The position numbers and the translations under genes are program-made. Shown one piece after another: positions 14,313-20,475 of a DNA stretch of 20,475 nucleotides. Under the pieces are notes generated by a model, which searched no databases, had not been told where the DNA came from, and was given only the letters and a program-made list of their open reading frames with translations. The DNA comes from Woeseia sp. (GTDB taxonomy: Bacteria > Pseudomonadota > Gammaproteobacteria > Steroidobacterales > Woeseiaceae), in the NCBI GenBank assembly GCA_018701055.1, contig JABIUH010000016.1, positions 1 to 20,475 of the forward strand, read 5' to 3'. Positions within the stretch are counted from its first letter, which is position 1, and every line of letters starts with the position of its first letter.

Positions 14313-14600
14313 GGAGTTCACCGAAAATCAGCAAAAAGTGGGTAGGCCGAACTCACGTTCGCCGCTACAGCAGGCGCGCATTGTGCCAATCTCGACGCTC
14401 CTATGCCACAGCGATTTGCGGCGTATTTTTTTGCCATTAATTTAAAACGATATATTAGCCATCTTTTTGGTACTGCAAAATACCATGTAGGGGGCGTAAG
14501 CATCTGATTGCTAGAGAAACTTTTGCGTAAGCAATGTGATTGGTGCATAGTCCGCGGAAGATTAACTTGTGATTTTAAATACGGACTAGGTTTAAATTAC
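14313..14600. promoter_or_regulatory. Divergent control region between the aldehyde dehydrogenase and DAHP synthase genes
   Basis: An AT-rich 288-base region holding both promoters. A weak + strand promoter candidate is TTGCGT (14523-14528), 17 bases, CATAGT (14546-14551). Dyads: TGGTA-N8-TACCA (14468-14485) and TTGC-GTAA-GCAA (14523-14534). GCGTAAGCA occurs twice, at 14494-14502 and 14525-14533, exactly 31 bases (about three helical turns) apart, which suggests cooperative binding of a regulator. No TyrR or TrpR box is recognised. Confidence 0.45.
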
Positions 14601-15959
14601 GTGACACGTTCTATACCAAAAAATGAGTGGCACCCGGCAGGTTGGCAGGCGTTATCTGCCCAGCAGCAGCCAAACTACCCCGATCAAGTTGCACTTGAGA
14701 AAGCCATCGGTGATTTGAGCAAACTTCCGCCGCTTGTCACGTCATGGGAAATTGAGGCACTCAAAGATCAGATAGCCAAGGCGCAGAGAGGCGAGGCCTT
14801 TGTCTTGCAGGGTGGCGATTGCGCCGAGAGCTTTGACGATTGCACCTCCGAAAACATCGTCGCGAAGCTCAAAATTCTGCTGCAGATGAGTGTTGTCATG
14901 CTCTATGGCATGAAGAAACCGGTCGTCCGGGTGGGTCGCATGGCGGGGCAGTATGCGAAGCCTCGTTCTGCAGACACGGAAACTCGTGATGGTGAATCCC
15001 TGCCGAGCTACAGAGGTGATCTGGTCAATCGTAACCCTTTCACTGCTGAAGATCGTATTCCCGACCCGCAAATGATTTTAAGGGGATACGAAAGAGCCGC
15101 GCTCACGCTTAACTTTGTCCGATCGCTGATAGACGGCGGTTTTGCCGACCTGCATCATCCCGAAAACTGGGATCTCGATTGGGTAGGCCATTCTGAAATG
15201 GCGGGCAGCTATCGTGACATCGTGCATTCAATATCCGACTCGTTGGATTTCCTTGAGACGGTCCTGGGTCGCGCAGTACATCAAACGCAGCGGGCCGATA
15301 TTTATGCCGCGCATGAGGGCTTGCACCTCAGTTATGAACAATCTCAGACCCGTTATCTTGAGCATCGCAACCGTTGGTACAACCTAACGACACATTTTCC
15401 TTGGATTGGTATGCGGACAGCGCAGCTGGACGGCGCACATGTAGACTACTTCCGCGGTATCAGCAATCCGATGGGCATTAAAGTTGGGCCTGGCATGACC
15501 GTGGAATGGTTGCAAAATCTTCTCCGTGTCCTGAATCCAAACAATGAACCCGGACGCATCAGTTTGATTCATCGTTTTGGTGCAACGCTTGTCGAAGAGG
15601 GTTTGCCGCCGTTAATTAAAGCGGTCAAGGAAACCGGTGCACCCGTTCTTTGGGTTTGCGATCCAATGCACGGTAATACTGAAAGTACGGCAGACGGTAC
15701 AAAGACTCGTCGCTTCAACAATATTGTCAATGAATTAAAGACCTCATTTGAGGTTCACGAATCGATGGGCAGTTATCTCGGTGGCGTGCATCTGGAACTT
15801 ACGGGTGAGAATGTAACCGAATGTACGGGTGGAGCTCGCGGTCTGACCGATGGGGATTTAGCTAGAGCCTACAAGTCGCCGGTCGATCCACGGCTCAACT
15901 ACGAGCAGGCAATGGAAGTTGCAATGACCATTGCTGGATTGACGAAAGCTAACGCTTAA
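14601..15959 (+). CDS. Class II 3-deoxy-7-phosphoheptulonate (DAHP) synthase
   Basis: Condenses phosphoenolpyruvate with erythrose 4-phosphate, the first step of aromatic amino-acid (shikimate) biosynthesis. The AroAII/plant-type family is shown by the N-terminal W.A.QQPNYPD stretch, LQGGDCAESF, GRMAGQYAKPRS, GHSEMAGSY, the substrate segment VGPGM, HRFGA, and VCDPMHGNT with the metal-binding residues. The GTG at 14601 is chosen (AGG ten bases upstream at 14588-14590), giving 452 residues, the usual length; the longer frame from 14508 has an unrelated Cys-rich extension and starts at TTG. The stop overlaps the convergent rluE end by 11 bases. Feedback control by aromatic amino acids is likely from the family but not visible in sequence. 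Confidence 0.9.
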   Translation: MTRSIPKNEWHPAGWQALSAQQQPNYPDQVALEKAIGDLSKLPPLVTSWEIEALKDQIAKAQRGEAFVLQGGDCAESFDDCTSENIVAKLKILLQMSVVMLYGMKKPVVRVGRMAGQYAKPRSADTETRDGESLPSYRGDLVNRNPFTAEDRIPDPQMILRGYERAALTLNFVRSLIDGGFADLHHPENWDLDWVGHSEMAGSYRDIVHSISDSLDFLETVLGRAVHQTQRADIYAAHEGLHLSYEQSQTRYLEHRNRWYNLTTHFPWIGMRTAQLDGAHVDYFRGISNPMGIKVGPGMTVEWLQNLLRVLNPNNEPGRISLIHRFGATLVEEGLPPLIKAVKETGAPVLWVCDPMHGNTESTADGTKTRRFNNIVNELKTSFEVHESMGSYLGGVHLELTGENVTECTGGARGLTDGDLARAYKSPVDPRLNYEQAMEVAMTIAGLTKANA

Positions 15960-16539
15960 TTTCCCGCCAAGCGACGTCGTTTGGTATTTCCATGGTCATG
16001 CCGGGCTGCAAATCACCCAAGTACCAGGGGCCTACGCCGTAGCGAACCAAGCGCAGGGCCGGTAAACCGATTGCTGCCGTCATGCGTCGAATTTGCCTAT
16101 TTCTTCCTTCGTCAATCGAGACTTCCAACCAACTCGTCGGAATACTTTTACGTTCCCGAATGGGCGGATCGCGAGGCCATAGTCCAGCGGGCTCCGGTAT
16201 TACCTTGGCCATACGTGCTGCTGCCATACCGTCTTTAAGTCTGACGCTTGCCACTAGGGCGGCGCAACTATCTTGGGTAGCAGTGCCTTCTACCTGAACC
16301 CAATACACTTTCAAAAGTTTGTTGCTTGGCTCGCTAATCTTTGACTGCAATTTGCCGTCATCAGTAAGGACCATCAGACCTTCGCTATCGAAGTCGAGCC
16401 GACCGGCAGGATAAACGTTTGGAGTGTCAATATAGTTCCCGAGTGTTTCTCGACCATCAGTATCTCGAAACTGACACAGGACTCGATAGGGCTTGTTTAA
16501 AATGATGGTTGGCACGGTGAATTGGAGGATAGCAGTCAT
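15949..16539 (-). CDS. rluE: 23S rRNA pseudouridine(2457) synthase RluE
   Basis: Isomerises U2457 of 23S rRNA to pseudouridine. The protein is 196 residues from the ATG at 16539 (a TTG at 16548 is less likely). It has no S4 domain, as expected for RluE. It opens with TIILNKPYRVLCQF, and the catalytic Asp is D49 in PAGRLDFDSEGL. VYWVQVEG, LWPRDPPIRERKSIPTSWL and EGRNRQIRRMTAAIGLPALRL follow and are diagnostic of RluE within the RsuA/RluB/RluE/RluF group. No clear Shine-Dalgarno is visible. The 3' ends of rluE and the DAHP synthase gene overlap by 11 bases in convergent orientation, so their transcripts are antisense at the ends. Confidence 0.92.
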   Translation of the reverse strand: MTAILQFTVPTIILNKPYRVLCQFRDTDGRETLGNYIDTPNVYPAGRLDFDSEGLMVLTDDGKLQSKISEPSNKLLKVYWVQVEGTATQDSCAALVASVRLKDGMAAARMAKVIPEPAGLWPRDPPIRERKSIPTSWLEVSIDEGRNRQIRRMTAAIGLPALRLVRYGVGPWYLGDLQPGMTMEIPNDVAWREIKR

Positions 16540-16662
16540 AGAGGTCAAAGGATTGCGGCTCTCCGGAGCGGCGCGTAAGCTTTGCGCAGAAGCACGGTTT
16601 CACAGATAAGTGAAGTCACATTAATTAAATCTCTTAAATTGTTGTAATAAAAGGAAATACTA

Positions 16663-18243
16663 ATAATTTCTGAATCGGAAATTACGGCGACTCACAACCC
16701 GGCATATGACCAGATATTGTCATCGGAAGCGCGCGCTTTTGTAGCGGCCCTGGCAAAAGAGTTTGCCCCGCGTATCGACGAACTATTGTTGGCCCGAAGT
16801 GTGCGCCAGGATTCAATCAATGCCGGTGCGCGCCCGGATTTTTTGGCGGAAACGGAGCGCGTTAGAAATTCGGAATGGCGTGTCTGTGCCGCGCCCGCCG
16901 ATCTGTTGGACCGGCGCGTTGAAATTACCGGCCCGACGGACCGAAAAATGATTATCAACGCGCTGAACTCCGGGGCGAATGTTTTTATGGCGGATTGTGA
17001 GGATTCTCTAACGCCGTCCTGGGACAACGTTGTTCGGGGTCAGATAAATTTACGTGACGCGGCAGCGCGCACGATAGCGCTCGACACGGGCGCCAAGAAA
17101 TACGCGCTGAATGACAAGACGGCAACCCTGATTGTGCGACCGAGAGGCTGGCATTTGCCGGAGAAACATTGGTTGGTCGATGGTAAGGAGGTTCCCGGAG
17201 CATTCGTTGATTTCGGGCTATATCTATTTCACAACGCTGAACAACTCCGCGTGAACAAATCTGGCCCGTATTTTTACTTGCCCAAGATCGAGTCACATCT
17301 CGAGGCTCGATTGTGGAACGACGTCTTTAAATTTGCTGAGGCGCGGGGTGTTGTTGGTGAAGGTGAGATCAAAGTCACGGTGCTCATCGAGACTATTTTT
17401 GCTGCGTTTGAGATTGATGAAATTCTTTACGAATTACGTGATTTTATCGTTGGTATGAACTGTGGGCGATGGGACTACATTTTCAGCTTCATCAAGAAAT
17501 TTAGTCGGTTTGCTGAATTCGTTCTGCCAGACCGAAGTCAGCTGACGATGACGACTCATTTTCTGCGCTCTTATTCGCTACTAGTGATCAAGAGCTGTCA
17601 CAGGCGTGGTGCCTACGCGATAGGGGGAATGGCCGCGCAAATTCCAATCAAAAACGATCCGGACGCCAATGATATTGCAATGGCGAAGGTTCGCGCCGAC
17701 AAAGAACGTGAGGTGTCGGATGGACACGATGGCACTTGGGTCGCGCATCCAGCCTTGGTGCCATTGGCAAAGGAAATTTTTGATGCCCATATGCCGGGAC
17801 CCAATCAATTGGATCGTCTTCGTGAAGACGTACAAATTGAAGCCGCGGACCTGCTACAAATTGCCAAGGGAAAAATTACAGAGGCGGGATTACGAGAGAA
17901 CATTAGTGTCTCATTGCAGTATATGGCGGCGTGGCTCGGTGGAAACGGTTGTGTACCGATCAATAACTTGATGGAAGATGCCGCAACTGCAGAAATTTCG
18001 CGTGCGCAGTTATGGCAGTGGGTTCATCATCCGACGGGTGTGCTCGATCAAGGTCGCAATATCACTTACGACATGTTTAAGTCGTTATTGCGTGATGAAA
18101 TGGACAATATTCGCCAATTGGTCGGTGATGACGCATTTGAAAACGGTCAGTTTCGACGTGCGGCCAATCTCCTGGATAAAATTACGGTAGATGAAGATTT
18201 TTGCGAATTTCTGACCATTGTTGCGTACGACGAAATAACGTGA
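16663..18243 (+). CDS. aceB: Malate synthase A, start probably non-canonical
   Basis: Condenses glyoxylate and acetyl-CoA to malate, the second step of the glyoxylate shunt. The body reads as the E. coli-type A isoform: VFMADCEDSLTP, LIVRPRGWHLPEKH with the catalytic Arg, LPKIES, VLIETIFAAFE, MNCGRWDYIFSFIKKF, MAAQIPI, and DAATAEISRAQLWQW with the general-base Asp region. The first conventional start is TTG at 16717, which has no ribosome-binding site. The frame is open back to 16651, and the extra residues (about N-P-A-Y-D-Q-I-L) align with the usual N-terminus. AAGGA at 16651-16655 is seven bases before ATA (16663) and ten before ATT (16666), so initiation at one of these rare codons, or a sequence error, is likely. 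From 16717 the protein is 508 residues; upstream starts add 17-18. The usual H in the signature R-D-H is F here. Confidence 0.9.
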   Translation: MISESEITATHNPAYDQILSSEARAFVAALAKEFAPRIDELLLARSVRQDSINAGARPDFLAETERVRNSEWRVCAAPADLLDRRVEITGPTDRKMIINALNSGANVFMADCEDSLTPSWDNVVRGQINLRDAAARTIALDTGAKKYALNDKTATLIVRPRGWHLPEKHWLVDGKEVPGAFVDFGLYLFHNAEQLRVNKSGPYFYLPKIESHLEARLWNDVFKFAEARGVVGEGEIKVTVLIETIFAAFEIDEILYELRDFIVGMNCGRWDYIFSFIKKFSRFAEFVLPDRSQLTMTTHFLRSYSLLVIKSCHRRGAYAIGGMAAQIPIKNDPDANDIAMAKVRADKEREVSDGHDGTWVAHPALVPLAKEIFDAHMPGPNQLDRLREDVQIEAADLLQIAKGKITEAGLRENISVSLQYMAAWLGGNGCVPINNLMEDAATAEISRAQLWQWVHHPTGVLDQGRNITYDMFKSLLRDEMDNIRQLVGDDAFENGQFRRAANLLDKITVDEDFCEFLTIVAYDEIT

Positions 18244-18261
18244 AAACACATTCGAAACTTA

Positions 18262-18283
18262 GTAATCGCGCTCGCGCGACTAC
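18262..18283. other. G/C-rich dyad between aceB and icd
   Basis: TCGCGC (18266-18271) and GCGCGA (18274-18279) are complementary, flanked by GTA/TAC (18262-18264 and 18281-18283) with one mismatch. With only 59 bases between the genes, this could be a weak attenuating hairpin or an operator dyad; there is no T-run. Read from sequence; function unknown. Confidence 0.35.
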
Positions 18284-18302
18284 ATTAAATCCGGACACAT
18301 AA

Positions 18303-19643
18303 ATGCAATACGATCACATTGAAGCTCCAGAATCAGGAGAGTCGATTACCGTAAATGCCGACCATTCCTTGAACGTGCCAGCGCAGCCAATCATCCCGTA
18401 CATTGGGGGTGATGGTATCGGTGTCGACGTGACGCCGGTCATGAAGAACGTCGTCAATGCCGCGGTCGAACGTGCGTATGGGCAAGAGAAGCGCATCCAA
18501 TGGATGGAGGTTTATGCTGGCGGAACGGCAGTCGAGCGTTATGGCGAAAACGAATTTTTTCCCGATGAAACGCTGCACGCGTTGCGTGAATTCGTGGTGT
18601 CCATTAAAGGTCCGCTGATGACGCCAACGGGCGGAGGGATAAGTTCTCTTAATGTCGTCATTCGTCAATCTCTGGATTTGTATGCTTGTGTTCGTCCCAT
18701 AAGGTACTTCCCCGGTGTGGTGACCCCGATGAAAGAATCCGACCTCGTGGACATGACGGTGTTCCGCGAAAATACCGAAGACATCTATGCAGGTATTGAA
18801 TATCCGACGGGATCGATTGAGGTAAAGAAACTCATCAATTTTCTGCAGACGGAGCTCAACGTTAAAAAGATTAGATTTCCGGCGAGTTCGGGGATTGGCA
18901 TAAAACCTGTTTCTCGTGAAGGATCGCAACGACTCGTCCGTAAGGCGATTCAATACACGATTGAACGTGATGTTGCGTCGGTGACGCTGGTGCACAAAGG
19001 CAACATCATGAAATACACAGAGGGTGGGTTTTGTCAGTGGGGCTACGCATTGGCAAGAGAGGAGTTTGGCGCGGTCGAGAAAGACGGTGGCCCGTGGGTT
19101 AGTTTCGAAAACCCCATTACGGGTAACGAAATCATTGTGAAGGATGTCATCGCCGACAATTTCTTGCAGCAGATTTTGATGCGACCTGAGGAATACGATG
19201 TCATTGCGACGTTGAATCTCAATGGTGACTACATTTCCGATGCGTTGGCAGCACAGGTTGGCGGTATTGGTATCGCGCCAGGCGGCAATATTGGGGAAGG
19301 CGTAGCCGTATTCGAGGCAACACATGGCACGGCACCGGGTTTCGCTGGCAAAGATCGTGTTAATCCTGGTTCACTGATTCTGTCCGCCGAAATGATGCTG
19401 CGCTATCTCGGCTGGGTTGAAGCCGCCGACCTAATCGTCAAGGGTGTTGCGAACACAATCGCGAACAAAGAGCTGACCTTTGATCTGGCCCGTCTCCGCG
19501 TCGCCATTCAGCAGCCAATTCGAAAGTCTCGTCCGCACGGTAAAAGCGAAGTCGTGGAGCAACTGGAGGAAATGATTCCAGGTGCGACGTTGGTAGGAAC
19601 AAAGGTATTCGGCGAAGCTGTAATCCGGCATATGGATGACTAA
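18303..19643 (+). CDS. icd: Isocitrate dehydrogenase (NADP-type fold) with C-terminal insertion
   Basis: Oxidatively decarboxylates isocitrate to 2-oxoglutarate in the TCA cycle; cytosolic homodimer. Substrate site: GGGISSLNVVIRQ (residues 110-122), with S115 at the position of E. coli Ser113, the AceK phosphorylation site, but S114 where E. coli has Arg112. Also RENTEDIYAGIE, LVHKGNIMKYTEG, NLNGDYISDALAAQVGG and FEATHGTAP. The cofactor pocket differs from E. coli: G346-F347 replace Lys344-Tyr345 and F393 replaces Tyr391, while V353 and R397 match Val351 and Arg395. Residues 399-431 form an insertion of roughly 25 residues before the final VFGEAVIRHM. GGA (18293-18295) lies seven bases before the ATG. 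NADP use is likely from R397 but unproven. The last eight bases overlap the next gene. Confidence 0.93.
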   Translation: MQYDHIEAPESGESITVNADHSLNVPAQPIIPYIGGDGIGVDVTPVMKNVVNAAVERAYGQEKRIQWMEVYAGGTAVERYGENEFFPDETLHALREFVVSIKGPLMTPTGGGISSLNVVIRQSLDLYACVRPIRYFPGVVTPMKESDLVDMTVFRENTEDIYAGIEYPTGSIEVKKLINFLQTELNVKKIRFPASSGIGIKPVSREGSQRLVRKAIQYTIERDVASVTLVHKGNIMKYTEGGFCQWGYALAREEFGAVEKDGGPWVSFENPITGNEIIVKDVIADNFLQQILMRPEEYDVIATLNLNGDYISDALAAQVGGIGIAPGGNIGEGVAVFEATHGTAPGFAGKDRVNPGSLILSAEMMLRYLGWVEAADLIVKGVANTIANKELTFDLARLRVAIQQPIRKSRPHGKSEVVEQLEEMIPGATLVGTKVFGEAVIRHMDD

Positions 19644-20271
19644 TATCTTCGATCGTGATTGTCGAGCCTGCCCACGACTGGCTGAGTTCCTCGATACCGT
19701 AAAGAAGAAATATCCTGACTACTATTGCCGTCCCGTACCCTCCTTTGGTGATCAGGAGGCGCGACTGCTCATTGTTGGGCTTGCGCCGGGCATGCACGGT
19801 GCTAATGCGTCGGGGCGTCCCTTTACCGGGGATCATGCCGGTATTCTTTTGTATGAAACATTGCATGAATTCGGTTTCGCGACGCATCCTCAATCGGATT
19901 CTGCGAGTGACGACCTGAAGCTGATAAATTGCCGAATCACGAATGCGGTTAAATGTCTGCCACCTGATAACAAGCCGGTTGGTGCGGAGATCAATACCTG
20001 TAACCACTTTTTGGCCAACGAGATTGACGCCATGCCAGCTAATTCGTTGGTGTTCGCGCTCGGTGGAATTGCACATCGCGCAGTGGTGAAAGCCATAGGG
20101 GGTCGACAGGCCGATTATAAATTTACTCACGCAGCAGAGCACAATGTAGAAAATTTTTTCACGATGTTGGATTCGTATCATTGCAGTCGTTACAACACGA
20201 ACACACGCAGATTGACAGCCGATATGTTCCGCGCAGTGTTCGCACGCGCGCGAGCAATATTGGACTCCTGA
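19636..20271 (+). CDS. Family 5 uracil-DNA glycosylase (UdgB type)
   Basis: Removes uracil (and, in characterised relatives, hypoxanthine or other deaminated bases) from DNA in base-excision repair. The protein has 211 residues. Four cysteines, C9 and C12 (CRAC), C107 (AVKCLPP) and C122 (INTC), are placed as in iron-sulfur UDGs. Motif 1 is GLAPGMHGANASGRPFTG (48-65), where family 5 lacks the catalytic Asp/Asn of other families. The C-terminal motif SYHCSRYNTNTRRLT (180-194) carries the His; its Cys and first Arg replace the usual Pro and Gly. The ATG lies inside the end of icd (eight-base overlap, different frame), so translation is probably coupled. It precedes uvrC, which gives a small DNA-repair pair. 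Confidence 0.87.
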   Translation: MTNIFDRDCRACPRLAEFLDTVKKKYPDYYCRPVPSFGDQEARLLIVGLAPGMHGANASGRPFTGDHAGILLYETLHEFGFATHPQSDSASDDLKLINCRITNAVKCLPPDNKPVGAEINTCNHFLANEIDAMPANSLVFALGGIAHRAVVKAIGGRQADYKFTHAAEHNVENFFTMLDSYHCSRYNTNTRRLTADMFRAVFARARAILDS

Positions 20272-20292
20272 GAAAGCGACAATGAAACGCGC

Positions 20293-20475
20293 ATGAGCAG
20301 GACAGCCGCTACAGAATTTGATTCAAAGAGCTTTCTAAAAAGCCTGACGCATCGTCCCGGTTGTTATCGCATGCTGAACACCGCCGGCAAAACGATTTAT
20401 GTTGGTAAAGCCGGTGATCTCAGAAAGCGTGTGTCCAGTTATTTTCAGCGCTCCATTACGGACGCCAAAACGGCG
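20293..20475 (+). CDS. uvrC: Excinuclease ABC subunit C (UvrC), N-terminal part, cut by window end
   Basis: UvrC makes the dual incisions in nucleotide-excision repair with UvrAB. Only 61 codons are visible. The sequence F-D-S-K-S-F-L-K-S-L-T then RPGCYRML, GKTIYVGKAGDLRKRVSSYF matches the UvrC N-terminal GIY-YIG nuclease domain, which makes the 3' incision; the usual PGVY is PGCY here. The ATG at 20293 is the first in frame; an ATG at 20282 belongs to another frame that stops at once. Only a weak GAGAAAG-like ribosome-binding site is seen. The gene starts 21 bases after the glycosylase stop and runs off the right edge. Confidence 0.9.
   Translation, partial: MSRTAATEFDSKSFLKSLTHRPGCYRMLNTAGKTIYVGKAGDLRKRVSSYFQRSITDAKTA

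Noticed and set aside
14508..14600. N-terminal extension of the DAHP synthase
   Set aside because: It starts at TTG, is Cys/Arg-rich and unlike the family, and covers the candidate promoter and repeats; GTG 14601 gives the expected length.
18333..19325. 330-residue open frame on the - strand across icd
   Set aside because: It lies entirely antisense to a clearly conserved icd frame, and its translation shows no recognisable domain; long antisense frames are common opposite biased coding sequence.
19438..20181. 247-residue open frame on the - strand across the icd end and the glycosylase
   Set aside because: Antisense shadow of two conserved genes with no motif or start signal.
1..20475. CRISPR arrays, defence systems, rRNA or tRNA genes
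   Set aside because: No spaced repeat arrays, nuclease/methylase/toxin signatures or RNA gene structures were seen on either strand by reading; a covariance-model search would be needed to exclude divergent small RNAs.

Overview
The window looks like chromosomal DNA of a free-living, probably marine or environmental, gammaproteobacterium. The grounds are a PhoP/PhoQ pair whose response regulator reads very close to pseudomonad PhoP, an RluE-type pseudouridine synthase, an E. coli-type malate synthase A next to an E. coli-type isocitrate dehydrogenase, NudL/MazG housecleaning hydrolases and UvrC. I cannot name the genus. Most of the window is core metabolism and repair on the + strand. One island at about 10.3-12.8 kb is poor in genes and holds a decayed transposon.

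Layout: (1) 1-3996 is a tight + strand run: the end of fumC (cut by the left edge), nudL-type CoA pyrophosphatase, mazG and a short group II PLP decarboxylase. (2) 3997-7251 is a PhoP/PhoQ locus. A promoter region with two direct-repeat boxes (GTTCAG-N5-GTTCAG and a variant) precedes a secreted glycine-zipper protein; a large stem-loop and then pepSY-phoP-phoQ follow. (3) 7307-10313 holds a stand-alone asparaginase-domain protein, a D-cysteine-desulfhydrase-like PLP enzyme with an apparent Tat signal, and an orphan amino-acid-type periplasmic binding protein, closed by a rho-independent terminator. (4) 10370-12735 contains a structured non-coding stretch, a secreted protein built from two internal repeats, a frameshifted and truncated Tn3-type transposase remnant with a candidate terminal inverted repeat, and a 69-residue glycine-zipper membrane protein on the - strand. 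(5) 12795-16548 carries an ALDH7/AmaB-type aldehyde dehydrogenase (-), a divergent class II DAHP synthase (+) and a convergent rluE (-). (6) 16549-20475 carries malate synthase A, isocitrate dehydrogenase, a family 5 uracil-DNA glycosylase overlapping icd, and the first 61 codons of uvrC, cut by the right edge.

Functionally, fumC, aceB and icd belong to the TCA/glyoxylate system; aceB and icd side by side sit at the isocitrate branch point. The PhoPQ locus looks self-contained: the likely operator lies in front of its own envelope-protein gene, and a small periplasmic PepSY protein is encoded directly ahead of the regulator. The asparaginase / exported PLP enzyme / binding-protein trio suggests uptake or sensing of amino acids with periplasmic processing, but its substrate cannot be read from sequence. 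I found no rRNA, tRNA, CRISPR array or recognisable defence system. The best leads for new biology are the Tat-exported PLP enzyme cluster, the PhoP-box/PepSY arrangement, the unusual cofactor pocket and C-terminal insertion of the isocitrate dehydrogenase, and the apparently non-canonical start of malate synthase.
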